Shown here: positions 41,955 through 50,588 of the stretch, piece by piece
How positions within the stretch are numbered: position 1 is the first letter of the stretch
How the letters are laid out: each line of letters starts with the position of its first letter
Assembly: GCF_009176305.1 (NCBI RefSeq)
Contig: NZ_BLAJ01000011.1
Coordinates: 1 to 64,000, forward strand
Length of the DNA stretch: 64,000 bases
Direction of reading: 5' to 3'
Origin: Martinezella dioscoreae
Lineage (GTDB): Bacteria; Pseudomonadota; Alphaproteobacteria; Rhizobiales; Rhizobiaceae
The notes under the pieces: model-generated
Seen by the model: the letters and a program-made list of their open reading frames with translations, nothing else
What the model was told of the DNA's origin: nothing
The model's database searches: none
Translations under genes and position numbers: made by a program

Positions 41955-42944
41955 CTAATCCTGTTTTTTTGCCTGTTTGGCAAGGGGGTGATGCGTTTGG
42001 ACCAGCTGATGAAGGCGTTCTTCCAGCACATGTGTGTAGATTTGCGTCGTCGAAATGTCCGAATGGCCGAGAAGTTCCTGCACGACGCGCAGGTCCGCGC
42101 CGTTGGCGAGAAGATGGCTCGCGAAGGCATGGCGCATCACATGCGGTGAAATCATCGAAGGCGTCAGGCCCGCCCGAATGGCAAGGTCCTTGAGATCGCG
42201 CGCAAAAACCTGACGCGGCAGATAGCCCTGCCTGGACGCGGCGGGGAAAAGCCACGGACTTTCGGTGGCAGGGTTCTTGGCGTTTGCCGCAATCTCGGCC
42301 TGCAGCCGCCCATAGCTTTTCAGCGCCGAAATGGCCGACTGCGACAGCGGTACCAGCCGCTCCTTGTTGCCTTTGCCGCGGATCATCAGGAAGCGGCCTT
42401 CCTGATCCAGCACCTTCGCCGGCAGAGAGATGAGCTCGCTTACACGCATGCCGGTGGCATAGAGCATTTCCAGGAGCACCAGCATGCGCAGGCGCTGCAG
42501 CCGGTCCGGTCCGTCGGCCGCGGCCTCCTCCTCAGCCTGGCTCAGAAGCCTCGTCACTTCGTCGACGCCCATCGTCTTCGGAAGGGCGCGGCCCTTCTTG
42601 GGAGCATCGAGGATCCCCGTCGGGTCGTCTGTGCGCAGACCTTCAGCATAGAGGAACTTATAGAATTGCCGCATGGCAGAGAGCCGGCGTGCCTGGGAGG
42701 ACGGTTTGAAGCCCTGGCTCGACAGGCTGGAAAGATAGGCTCCCAGGTCGCTGGAGCTGGCTTCCGTCAGACGAACTCCTTGCCCGGATAGGAATGAATG
42801 GAGATCGTCGAGATCGCGCTCGTAGGATTGCAGCGTGTTGATGGCAGCACCCCGCTCGGCGCTCATCATTTCCAGAAAGGCTTCCAGATGCACTCGCCCC
42901 AGATCTCTCTTGCCCGCTCGTATATTTTCGGCTTGCGCGCTCAT
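41955..42944 (-). CDS. xerD: tyrosine recombinase XerD
   Basis: This 329-residue site-specific recombinase resolves chromosome dimers at dif with XerC. The N-terminal SAM-like domain (HLEAFLEMMSAERGAAINTL) precedes the catalytic domain, with Arg in YATGMRVSELISLP, HVMRHAFASHLL (H-x-x-R), and the nucleophile in LGHSDISTTQIYTH. The length is slightly above E. coli XerD (298) from a longer N-terminus. Its ATG overlaps the stop of a 55-codon gene upstream (ATGA), so the two are coupled. The housekeeping context (accA downstream, aroK divergent) rules out an island integrase. Confidence 0.93.
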   Translation of the reverse strand: MSAQAENIRAGKRDLGRVHLEAFLEMMSAERGAAINTLQSYERDLDDLHSFLSGQGVRLTEASSSDLGAYLSSLSSQGFKPSSQARRLSAMRQFYKFLYAEGLRTDDPTGILDAPKKGRALPKTMGVDEVTRLLSQAEEEAAADGPDRLQRLRMLVLLEMLYATGMRVSELISLPAKVLDQEGRFLMIRGKGNKERLVPLSQSAISALKSYGRLQAEIAANAKNPATESPWLFPAASRQGYLPRQVFARDLKDLAIRAGLTPSMISPHVMRHAFASHLLANGADLRVVQELLGHSDISTTQIYTHVLEERLHQLVQTHHPLAKQAKKQD

Positions 42945-43108
42945 GGTTTCAGCGAGCCTGTCGTCGGAGGATTGAGGCGTTCGGGGGCAATGCGGATCGT
43001 CACATCACGTGGCTGGGGATCGACGAAGAGCACCAGAGCCCACATTGCTCCATATATCGATCCGGCGATGACCGCGCAGATGACAAGGAAGCGAAATAGG
43101 GTTGGCAT
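42941..43108 (-). CDS. 55-residue single-span membrane protein coupled to xerD
   Basis: A short gene read directly from sequence: ATG at 43108, stop TGA at 42943-42941 overlapping the xerD ATG as ATGA. The RBS GAAGGAGAG lies 7 bases before the ATG, among the strongest here. The product has one hydrophobic segment, FRFLVICAVIAGSIYGAMW, then ALVLFVDPQP and an acidic/basic tail ending PTTGSLKP. The tail may be periplasmic: it has RDVTIRIAPERLNP. I recognise no domain and give no function. The strict overlap with xerD and divergence from aroK suggest a conserved arrangement, testable by comparison. Confidence 0.75.
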   Translation of the reverse strand: MPTLFRFLVICAVIAGSIYGAMWALVLFVDPQPRDVTIRIAPERLNPPTTGSLKP

Positions 43109-43195
43109 TCGAAAACTCTCCTTCGCCGTTCATTGGCGCGGCGATGCGCAATAATTATGTCCTTCAAGGGTTAGCTGAAGGATATTGCAGACATG

Positions 43196-43242
43196 TTTAC
43201 GATAGCGGCGTCTTGACGCTACCGGTGCATTTGACGATACCG
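43196..43242 (+). promoter_or_regulatory. three helically spaced 12-mers ahead of aroK, with promoter
   Basis: TTTACGATAGCG (43196), TTGACGCTACCG (43213) and TTGACGATACCG (43231) repeat with 17- and 18-base periods. The second also gives a -35 TTGACG, 17 bases before GATACC. The region lies between the divergent 55-codon gene and aroK. It may be an operator array or a duplicated promoter element. Confidence 0.45.
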
Positions 43243-43268
43243 TTTCCAAAGAAATTGTGAATGGGCCG

Positions 43269-43862
43269 ATGAGTGAACAAGTCCTGACCCTTGCCGAGAG
43301 CCTTAAAGACAGGGCGCGTGCTGCGCTCGGTCAGCGCAATCTCGTCTTCGTGGGATTGATGGGAGCAGGAAAATCCTCGATCGGCCGGCCAGTCGCGCAG
43401 CAGCTCGGCCTTCCCTTCGTCGATACGGATATCGAGATTGAGCGCGTGTCGCGCATGACGATCGCCGAACTGTTTGCCGCCTATGGCGAGCAGGAGTTCC
43501 GGGCGCTGGAAACGCGTGTCATCAAGCGGCTGCTCAAGGGCGGCCCGCGTGTCGTCTCGACCGGCGGCGGCGCATTCATCAACGAAAGCACGCGCCTGCA
43601 TGTCAAGCGCGGCAGCCTTTCCGTCTGGCTGAAGGCCGACCTCGACGTCTTGTGGGACCGCGTCAACAAGCGCGACACACGGCCGTTGCTGAAGACCGAG
43701 AATCCGAAACAGACCCTCGAGAACCTGATGAATGCGCGCTATCCGATCTATGCGGAAGCCGATATCACGGTTCTTTCCCGCGACGTAAGCAAGGATATCA
43801 TGGTCAGGGAAGTCCTTGCCGCGATTGCCGAGGGAAAGAAAGCAGAAAGCAGAATACCATGA
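43269..43862 (+). CDS. aroK: shikimate kinase
   Basis: This 197-residue P-loop kinase phosphorylates shikimate in the pathway to chorismate and aromatic amino acids. The Walker A is GLMGAGKSSIGR (29-40), the substrate Asp lies in FVDTDIEIE, STGGGAF is the conserved glycine loop, and RPLL is the lid. A short N-terminal extension over E. coli AroK is usual in rhizobia. Start codons GTG 43257 and ATG 43269 are both possible, neither with a clear SD. Its stop overlaps the aroB start (ATGA). First gene of aroK-aroB-corC. Confidence 0.94.
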   Translation: MSEQVLTLAESLKDRARAALGQRNLVFVGLMGAGKSSIGRPVAQQLGLPFVDTDIEIERVSRMTIAELFAAYGEQEFRALETRVIKRLLKGGPRVVSTGGGAFINESTRLHVKRGSLSVWLKADLDVLWDRVNKRDTRPLLKTENPKQTLENLMNARYPIYAEADITVLSRDVSKDIMVREVLAAIAEGKKAESRIP

Positions 43863-44989
43863 ATGCGATCACACCGGCTTCCGCTGAGCGTCTCGTGCGC
43901 GTGCCTCTCGGCGAGCGTGCCTATGACATCCTGATCGGCCCCGGCCTGATCGCGCGTGCGGGCCAGGAGATCGCAGTCCGGCTGAAGGGGCGCAAGGCCG
44001 CCGTCATCACCGATGAAAATGTCGCGCCGCTTTACCTCGATGCTTTGGTTGCGAGCCTTGAAGCGGCCGGTATCCAGGCTTCCAGCCTCGTTTTGCCCGC
44101 TGGCGAAAAGACAAAAAGCTTCGAGCATCTGATTACCGTTTGCGATGCGGTGCTGACGGCGCGTGTGGAGCGCAACGATGCGGTGATCGCACTTGGCGGT
44201 GGCGTCATCGGTGATCTCTCCGGCTTTGCTGCCGGCATCGTGCGCCGCGGCGTTCGTTTCGTCCAGGTGCCGACATCGCTGCTGTCGCAGGTGGATTCGT
44301 CCGTTGGCGGCAAGACCGGCATCAATACCCATCATGGCAAGAACCTCGTCGGCGTCTTCCATCAGCCTGATCTCGTGCTTGCCGATACCGATGTGCTGAA
44401 TACGCTGAGCGAGCGTGAATTTCGCGCCGGCTATGCCGAAGTCGCCAAATATGGCCTGATCGACAAGCCGGATTTCTTCGCCTGGCTGGAAGCCAATTGG
44501 AAGGATGTCTTCTCGGGTGGTGCCGCTCGCATCGAGGCGATTGCCACCAGCTGCCAGGCAAAGTCCGATGTCGTCGTTGCCGACGAACGCGAAAACGGCC
44601 CTCGCGCGCTGCTCAATCTCGGCCATACCTTCGGCCACGCGCTGGAAGCCGCCACTGCCTATGACAGCCGCCGGCTGGTGCATGGCGAGGGTGTTGCGAT
44701 CGGCATGGTGCTGGCGCATGAATTTTCCGCGCGCCTCAATCTGGCAAGCCCGGATGATGCCAAGCGTGTCGAGGCGCATTTGAAGGCCGTGGGCCTGCCA
44801 ACGCGGATGGGCGATATTCCGGGCGAGCTGCCGCCGGCCGAAGCGCTAATGGATGCGATCGCGCAGGACAAGAAGGTCAAGAGCGGCAAGCTCACCTTCA
44901 TCCTCACGCGTGGCATCGGTCAGTCCTTCGTTGCGGACGATGTACCGTCTTCCGAAGTCCTGAGTTTCCTGAAGGAAAAACATCCCTGA
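43859..44989 (+). CDS. aroB: 3-dehydroquinate synthase
   Basis: This 376-residue NAD- and metal-dependent enzyme converts DAHP to 3-dehydroquinate, the second step of the shikimate pathway. ALGGGVIGDLSGFAAGI is the NAD loop, VPTSLLSQVDSSVGGKTGIN the substrate motif. The metal ligands lie in RAGYAEVAKYGLI and LLNLGHTFGHALE plus VHGEGVAIGM. The start at 43859 gives an ATGA overlap with aroK; a frame open back to 43652 is inside aroK. It also overlaps the next gene by one base (TGATG), so all three are coupled. Confidence 0.96.
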   Translation: MNAITPASAERLVRVPLGERAYDILIGPGLIARAGQEIAVRLKGRKAAVITDENVAPLYLDALVASLEAAGIQASSLVLPAGEKTKSFEHLITVCDAVLTARVERNDAVIALGGGVIGDLSGFAAGIVRRGVRFVQVPTSLLSQVDSSVGGKTGINTHHGKNLVGVFHQPDLVLADTDVLNTLSEREFRAGYAEVAKYGLIDKPDFFAWLEANWKDVFSGGAARIEAIATSCQAKSDVVVADERENGPRALLNLGHTFGHALEAATAYDSRRLVHGEGVAIGMVLAHEFSARLNLASPDDAKRVEAHLKAVGLPTRMGDIPGELPPAEALMDAIAQDKKVKSGKLTFILTRGIGQSFVADDVPSSEVLSFLKEKHP

Positions 44990-46299
44990 TGACCGTCGAG
45001 GGCACGCTGGCTGTTTTGTGGGAATATTGGCCCGAGATTATATCGATCGTGGCCCTGGTGCTGCTTTCCGCCTTCTTTGCCGGCTCGGAGACGGCGCTGA
45101 CGGCGGCTTCGCGCAGCCGTATTCATACATTGGAAGCCAACGGCGACAGGCGTGCCGGCATCGTGCGGCTCTTGATAGAACGTCGCGACCGATTGATCGG
45201 CGCGCTGCTGATCGGCAACAATCTCGCCAATATTCTGTCGTCCTCGCTTGCGACCAGCGTGTTCCTGGGTCTGTTCGGCAATTCCGGCGTGGCGATCGCT
45301 ACCGCCGCCATGACCGTCATTCTCGTCATTTTCGCGGAGGTTCTGCCGAAGAGCTGGGCCATTGCGACGCCGGACCGCTTCGCGCTGAATGTCGCCAGTG
45401 CGATACGCCTCTTCGTTATCGTCGTTGGGCCTGTGTCGAGCGTCGTCAATGCCATCGTGCGCCAGATCCTGGGCATTTTCGGCGTCAATCTCTCCCGGGA
45501 AGTGTCGATGCTGTCGGCGCATGAGGAGTTGCGCGGCGCCGTGGACCTGCTTCACCGCGAGGGTTCCGTGGTCAAGGCCGACCGCGACCGTCTGGGTGGC
45601 GTTCTCGATCTCGGCGAGCTGGAACTGTCTGATATCATGGTTCACCGTACGGCAATGCGCGCCATCAATGCCGATGATCCGCCAGAAGTGGTCGTGCGTG
45701 CGATCCTCGACAGCCCTTATACGCGCATGCCGCTCTGGCGCGGCACGATCGACAACATCATCGGCGTCGTGCATGCCAAGGACTTGCTGCGGGCGCTCGC
45801 GGAACGTAATGTCGAGCCGGAAAATCTCGATATCGTCAAGATCGCGCAAAAGCCCTGGTTCGTGCCCGACAGCACCAATCTCGAGGACCAGCTCAACGCC
45901 TTCCTGCGTCGCAAGCAGCATTTCGCCGTCGTCGTCGACGAATATGGCGAGGTGCAGGGCATCGTCACGCTGGAGGATATTCTGGAAGAGATCGTTGGCG
46001 ACATCGCCGATGAGCACGATCTGGATATCCAGGGCGTGCGGCAGGAGGCCGACGGCTCGATCGTTGTTGACGGAGTCGTGCCGATTCGCGATCTGAACCG
46101 CGCGCTCGACTGGGATTTGCCCGACGAAGAGGCGACGACGATTGCCGGCCTCGTCATCCACGAATCGATGACCATCCCTGAAGAGCGGCAGGCCTTCACG
46201 TTCTACGGCAAGCGTTTCATCGTCATGAAGCGCGAAAAGAACCGCATCACCAAGCTGCGCATCCGTCCCGCGGAGTCGGAAGAGGCGAAGCCGGCTTAA
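44989..46299 (+). CDS. CorC/HlyC-family membrane protein with CBS pair
   Basis: This 436-residue protein has an N-terminal DUF21 membrane domain with about four segments (IISIVALVLLSAFFAGSETA, then LLIGNNLANILSS and IRLFVIVVGPVSSVV). Two CBS domains (MVHRTAMRAI and IAQKPWFVPD..LEDQLNAFL) and a CorC_HlyC C-terminal domain (ADGSIVVDGVVPIRDLNRAL) follow. Family members are linked to magnesium/cobalt efflux (CorC, MpfA type), with the CBS pair binding adenine nucleotides. It follows aroB with a one-base overlap, an operon seen in other rhizobia as I recall, though a functional link to shikimate is not obvious. Confidence 0.9.
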   Translation: MTVEGTLAVLWEYWPEIISIVALVLLSAFFAGSETALTAASRSRIHTLEANGDRRAGIVRLLIERRDRLIGALLIGNNLANILSSSLATSVFLGLFGNSGVAIATAAMTVILVIFAEVLPKSWAIATPDRFALNVASAIRLFVIVVGPVSSVVNAIVRQILGIFGVNLSREVSMLSAHEELRGAVDLLHREGSVVKADRDRLGGVLDLGELELSDIMVHRTAMRAINADDPPEVVVRAILDSPYTRMPLWRGTIDNIIGVVHAKDLLRALAERNVEPENLDIVKIAQKPWFVPDSTNLEDQLNAFLRRKQHFAVVVDEYGEVQGIVTLEDILEEIVGDIADEHDLDIQGVRQEADGSIVVDGVVPIRDLNRALDWDLPDEEATTIAGLVIHESMTIPEERQAFTFYGKRFIVMKREKNRITKLRIRPAESEEAKPA

Positions 46300-46314
46300 G
46301 GCGTCCCCAGCGCC

Positions 46315-46602
46315 CTACCAGCGCACCGTCTCTCCCGGAGCTGCCGGCTCTACCGCCAGCGCGTGCAGCCCCGCCTCCAGTTCCGGCTTCAATAACTCGT
46401 TGATCGCCCTGTGGCGCGCGAGGCGCGGCATGCCGGAAAACTTGGCGGACACGATGCGAACTCTTATATGAGTTTCGCCCGTCCCGGTCATGTCGGGCTG
46501 ATGACCCGCATGCAGGTGGCTCTCGTTGATGACGGCAAGGCGCTCGGGCGCGAAGGCATCGGTGAGCTTCCGCTCAATGCGGGATTGCAGTGTCGTTTCC
46601 AT
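46315..46602 (-). CDS. BolA-family protein
   Basis: This 95-residue BolA-like protein has a class II KH-like fold. ESHLHAGHQ near residue 27 and RLARHRAINELLKPELEAGLHAL are the typical motifs; the two conserved histidines for [2Fe-2S] binding with a monothiol glutaredoxin are in the H.HAGH loop and in RHRAINELL. BolA proteins partner Grx4-type glutaredoxins in iron sensing and Fe-S trafficking. It converges on the corC-like gene and is divergent from the J-domain gene. The glutaredoxin gene is not in the window. Confidence 0.92.
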   Translation of the reverse strand: METTLQSRIERKLTDAFAPERLAVINESHLHAGHQPDMTGTGETHIRVRIVSAKFSGMPRLARHRAINELLKPELEAGLHALAVEPAAPGETVRW

Positions 46603-46711
46603 ATTCCCGCGTCGACCTCGCTTGCGAAAAAAAAGGCTCCCACAAAGCCTATAACATTCCTGTTTGTCAATTCTTGTTGTGGGGTATCCAAGGCCCCATA
46701 ATTAGGACGCC

Positions 46712-47332
46712 ATGAGACTTGATTCAAAATATTTCGATCGCATCCGCACCCGCCGCAAGCGCGCGCAGGAGCCCGAACAGGGTCCGCCGACGTGCCAGTG
46801 GGACGGCTGCGACAAGCACGGTACGCATCGCGCCCCGGTGGGGCGCAATGCTGAAGGGCAGTTCTTTTTGTTCTGCTTCGAGCACGTCAAGGAATACAAT
46901 AAGGGCTACAATTATTTCTCCGGCCTCTCGGACGGGGAAATCGCGCGCTATCAGAAGGAAGCCATCACCGGCCACCGTCCGACCTGGACCGTGGGCGTGA
47001 ACAAGGCTGCCAGGAACAGCCCGCTTCATTCCGATATCCGCTCGGGCGCTTATTCCCGCGTTCGCGACCCCTTCGGCTTCGTTAGGGAAGGCGACGGCCA
47101 AGGTCGCGGCCCGCGTTTTCCGCAGCAGCGCAAGCTGAAAACGCTGGAGGCGAAAGCCTTCGACACCATGGGTCTCGGCGCCAATGCCTCGGCTCCGGAA
47201 ATCAAGCGCCGCTACAAGGAATTGGTGAAAATGCACCATCCCGACGCCAATGGCGGCGACCGCGGCTCGGAAGAGCGCTTCCGCGCAGTTATTCAGGCCT
47301 ATCAATTATTGAAGCAGAACGGTTTTTGTTAA
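46712..47332 (+). CDS. J-domain protein with N-terminal cysteine motif
   Basis: This 206-residue protein ends in a J domain (AFDTMGLGANASAPEIKRRY, then ELVKMHHPDANGGD with the HPD that stimulates DnaK ATPase, near residue 174). The N-terminal half has a likely zinc site: CQWDGCDKHGTHRAP and FFLFCFEHVKEYN (Cys28, Cys33, His, Cys55, His). It lacks the Gly/Phe and zinc-finger regions of full DnaJ, so it is a dedicated class C co-chaperone. It lies between bolA (divergent) and cobS (same strand, 309 bases on). Its client is unknown; the CobS-CobT AAA+ chelatase nearby is one candidate. Confidence 0.85.
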   Translation: MRLDSKYFDRIRTRRKRAQEPEQGPPTCQWDGCDKHGTHRAPVGRNAEGQFFLFCFEHVKEYNKGYNYFSGLSDGEIARYQKEAITGHRPTWTVGVNKAARNSPLHSDIRSGAYSRVRDPFGFVREGDGQGRGPRFPQQRKLKTLEAKAFDTMGLGANASAPEIKRRYKELVKMHHPDANGGDRGSEERFRAVIQAYQLLKQNGFC

Positions 47333-47641
47333 TTCCCGTCCTTGCTCTCCGCCTTCAATCAGGTATGGTCCAAATCGGCTGAAGCTGCGGGCAACCGCGG
47401 CAGGGTGCGCATTTGGCTGGCTGCACCTCGGTCAACTTTCCGGACGCGGCGTTTCTTGTCCGGGGACTCTGTTCAAGGATGCTCGCAAGCGATCATATTA
47501 TCGCGCCGAGATTTTGCTTTAGTCCCGGAGAAGTATCGCCGCTGTTCCGACCGGACGGATGCGGGCAACAAGCTGCGGCGTTTCGGATAAATCGGCTGAG
47601 TTTGATATGGCAGGGTGAGAGCCACCCGCCCTGGAGACATG
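47333..47641. other. 309-base leader region before cobS
   Basis: I see no gene with an RBS here. ORFs of 80 codons in two frames overlap each other and lack protein character. I looked for a cobalamin riboswitch (B12 box near AGCCAGGAGACCTGCC) because cobS follows. Only a weak GAGCCACCCGCC is present, so I do not call one. The cobST promoter should lie here. Confidence 0.4.
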
Positions 47642-48631
47642 ATGAGCAAGATTGACCTTGATATTTCCGAGATCCCCGATACCACAGTTTCGGTCCGCGA
47701 AGTCTTCGGCATTGATTCCGACATTCGCGTGCCCGCTTACAGCCAGGGCAGTGCCTACGTGCCCGATCTCGACACGGACTATCTCTTCGACCGCGAGACC
47801 ACGCTCGCCATTCTCGCCGGCTTCGCTCATAACCGCCGTGTGATGATCTCGGGCTATCACGGCACCGGCAAGTCCTCCCATATCGAGCAGGTCGCCGCGC
47901 GCCTCAACTGGCCGTGCGTGCGTATCAACCTCGACAGCCACGTCAGCCGTATCGATCTCGTCGGCAAGGATGCGATCGTCGTCAAGGATGGCCTGCAGGT
48001 CACCGAATTCAAGGACGGCATCCTGCCCTGGGCCTATCAGCACAATGTCGCGCTCGTGTTCGATGAATATGACGCCGGCCGCCCGGACGTGATGTTCGTC
48101 ATCCAGCGCGTGCTGGAATCCTCGGGCCGTCTGACCCTGCTCGACCAGAGCCGCGTCATCCGTCCTCACCCGGCCTTCCGCCTGTTCGCAACCGCCAATA
48201 CCATCGGTCTCGGCGACACGACCGGCCTCTATCACGGTACGCAGCAGATCAACCAAGCGCAGATGGACCGCTGGTCGATCGTGACGACGCTGAACTACCT
48301 GCCGCACAACAATGAAGTCGATATCGTACTGGCGAAGGTGAAGTCCTTCCGCAACGACAAGGGCCGCGACACCGTCTCCAAGATGGTCCGCGTTGCCGAC
48401 CTGACGCGCGCTGCCTTCATGAATGGCGATCTGTCGACCGTCATGAGCCCGCGTACCGTCATCACCTGGGCCGAAAATGCGGAAATCTTCGGCGATGTCG
48501 CCTTTGCTTTCCGCGTCACCTTCCTCAACAAGTGTGATGAGCTGGAACGGCCGCTGGTTGCCGAGCACTATCAGCGCGCGTTCGGCGTCGAGCTGAAGGA
48601 AAGTGCCGCCAACATCGTGCTCGAAGCCTAA
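47642..48631 (+). CDS. cobS: cobaltochelatase AAA+ subunit CobS
   Basis: This 329-residue AAA+ ATPase works with CobT and CobN to insert cobalt into hydrogenobyrinic acid a,c-diamide in the aerobic cobalamin pathway. ISEIPDTTVSVREVFGIDSD is the typical N-terminus, GYHGTGKSSH (about 71-80) is Walker A, ALVFDEYDAGRPDVMF contains Walker B, and RLFATANTIGLGDTTGLYHG is the sensor region. The ATG at 47642 is 5 bases after GGAG; the one at 47639 is too close. cobT follows 17 bases downstream. The large subunit cobN is not in the window. Confidence 0.97.
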   Translation: MSKIDLDISEIPDTTVSVREVFGIDSDIRVPAYSQGSAYVPDLDTDYLFDRETTLAILAGFAHNRRVMISGYHGTGKSSHIEQVAARLNWPCVRINLDSHVSRIDLVGKDAIVVKDGLQVTEFKDGILPWAYQHNVALVFDEYDAGRPDVMFVIQRVLESSGRLTLLDQSRVIRPHPAFRLFATANTIGLGDTTGLYHGTQQINQAQMDRWSIVTTLNYLPHNNEVDIVLAKVKSFRNDKGRDTVSKMVRVADLTRAAFMNGDLSTVMSPRTVITWAENAEIFGDVAFAFRVTFLNKCDELERPLVAEHYQRAFGVELKESAANIVLEA

Positions 48632-48648
48632 GGAAAAGCCGACACATC

Positions 48649-50550
48649 ATGTCAGGTCGCGGAGATAATTCCAAAGCGAAGCCGGGCGCCCCGGTGGACA
48701 TGGAGCCGTTGCGCCGGGCGATCACCGGCTGTGTCCGCTCGATCGCCGGCGATGCCGAGGTCGAGGTGGCCTTTGCCAATGAACGCCCGGGTATGACCGG
48801 CGAGCGCATCCGCTTGCCGGAGCTTTCGAAGCGGCCGACAGCCCATGAGCTCGCGGTGACGCGCGGCCTTGGCGATTCGATGGCCCTGCGGCTTGCCTGT
48901 CACGATGCCCGCGTGCATGCCGTCATGGCGCCGCAAGGCGCGGACGCCCGCTCGATCTTCGATGCTGTGGAGCAGGCGCGTGTCGAATCGATCGGCTCGC
49001 TGCGCATGAGCGGTGTTGCCGCCAACCTCAACTCCATGAATACGGAGAAATACGCCAAGGCGAATTTCTCCGGCATCGAACGGCGCGAGGATGCGCCGAT
49101 CGGTGAAGCCATGGCGATGATCGTGCGCGAGAAGCTGACCGGCCAGAAGCCGCCGGAAACTGCCGGCAAGGTGCTCGATCTCTGGCGCCCCTTCATCGAG
49201 GAAAAGACCGGCGGTCAACTCGACAATCTGCTGTCTGCCATCAACGACCAGCAGAGCTTCGCCCGTGTCGTCCGCAACATGCTGACGGCTATGGAAATGG
49301 CCGAGGAGTATGGCGACGAGCAGTCGGAACCCGATAGCGACGACCAGCAGAGCGAAGAGGACAAGCCGAGCGGCGAGGATCAGAACGACGACGACGTCAA
49401 GGAAGACGAAGGCGCCGACGCCGCCCCAGCCGAAGATAGCGAAGCTTCCGACGAGCAGATGGAAGACGGTGCGACCGAAGACGGCGGCGAGATCTCCGAC
49501 GACGATATGAGCGAAGAGGGCGAGGAAGATTCGGAAACGCCGGGCGAAACCCGTCGCCCGAACACGCCTTTCGCCGACTTCAACGAGAAGGTCGACTATC
49601 ACGTCTATACGGAGGAGTTCGACGAAACCACGACGGCGCAGGAATTGTGCGACGTGGCCGAACTCGAGCGCCTGCGTGCCTTCCTCGACAAGCAGCTTGC
49701 CCATCTGCAGGGCGCCGTGGGCCGGCTCGCCAACCGCCTGCAGCGCCGCCTGATGGCGCAGCAGAACCGCTCCTGGGACTTCGATCTGGAAGAGGGCTAT
49801 CTCGATCCGGCACGCCTGCCGCGGCTGATCATCGATCCGATGCAGGCGCTGTCCTTCAAGATGGAGCGCGATACGCAGTTCCGCGACACGGTGGTGACGC
49901 TGCTGATCGACAATTCCGGCTCGATGCGCGGTCGTCCGATCACGGTTGCCGCCTCCTGTGCCGATATTCTGGCCCGCACGCTCGAGCGCTGCGGTGTGAA
50001 GGTCGAGATTCTCGGCTTTACCACCAAGGCGTGGAAGGGCGGCCAAGCGCGTGAAAAGTGGCTGGCCAGCGGCAAGCCGCAAACCCCGGGCCGGTTGAAC
50101 GACCTGCGCCACATCATCTACAAGTCCGCGGACGAGCCCTATCGACGGTCTCGCAGCAACCTCGGGCTGATGATGCGCGAAGGCCTGCTCAAGGAAAACA
50201 TCGACGGCGAAGCGCTGATCTGGGCGCATAACCGCCTGCTCGGACGCCGTGAACAACGCCGCATCCTGATGATGATCTCGGATGGTGCGCCGGTCGATGA
50301 TTCCACGCTGTCGGTCAACCCGGGCAATTATCTGGAACGGCATCTGCGCGCCGTCATCGACCAGATCGAGACGCGCTCGCCGGTGGAATTGCTTGCCATC
50401 GGTATTGGCCATGATGTCACGCGCTACTATCGCCGCGCCGTCACCATCGTCGATGCCGACGAACTGGCCGGCGCCATGACAGAACAGCTTGCCTCGCTTT
50501 TCGAGGATCAGACGAGCATGCCGCGCTCGCGCATGCGCCGCGCCAGCTGA
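48649..50550 (+). CDS. cobT: cobaltochelatase subunit CobT
   Basis: This 633-residue CobT has an N-terminal all-alpha region, a strongly acidic Asp/Glu linker (about 220-310), and a C-terminal von Willebrand A domain. The MIDAS motif LIDNSGSMRG is near residue 420 and MMISDGAPVDD near 540. It forms a hexameric complex with CobS, and the MIDAS site is needed for chelatase action with CobN. The length matches the known rhizobial/Pseudomonas denitrificans protein. It is the second gene of the cobST operon. Confidence 0.97.
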   Translation: MSGRGDNSKAKPGAPVDMEPLRRAITGCVRSIAGDAEVEVAFANERPGMTGERIRLPELSKRPTAHELAVTRGLGDSMALRLACHDARVHAVMAPQGADARSIFDAVEQARVESIGSLRMSGVAANLNSMNTEKYAKANFSGIERREDAPIGEAMAMIVREKLTGQKPPETAGKVLDLWRPFIEEKTGGQLDNLLSAINDQQSFARVVRNMLTAMEMAEEYGDEQSEPDSDDQQSEEDKPSGEDQNDDDVKEDEGADAAPAEDSEASDEQMEDGATEDGGEISDDDMSEEGEEDSETPGETRRPNTPFADFNEKVDYHVYTEEFDETTTAQELCDVAELERLRAFLDKQLAHLQGAVGRLANRLQRRLMAQQNRSWDFDLEEGYLDPARLPRLIIDPMQALSFKMERDTQFRDTVVTLLIDNSGSMRGRPITVAASCADILARTLERCGVKVEILGFTTKAWKGGQAREKWLASGKPQTPGRLNDLRHIIYKSADEPYRRSRSNLGLMMREGLLKENIDGEALIWAHNRLLGRREQRRILMMISDGAPVDDSTLSVNPGNYLERHLRAVIDQIETRSPVELLAIGIGHDVTRYYRRAVTIVDADELAGAMTEQLASLFEDQTSMPRSRMRRAS

Positions 50551-50588
50551 GCCCGCTGTGGCGTTTATCGGCATCGGCCTTATGGCCG

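Noticed and set aside
41955..42944. Phage or island integrase
   Set aside because: Sequence and context (accA downstream, aroK divergent) fit housekeeping XerD. No phage genes are near.
47342..47655. Two overlapping ORFs of about 80 codons before cobS
   Set aside because: They overlap in different frames and have no SD. One runs into the cobS start region, and the composition is random-like.
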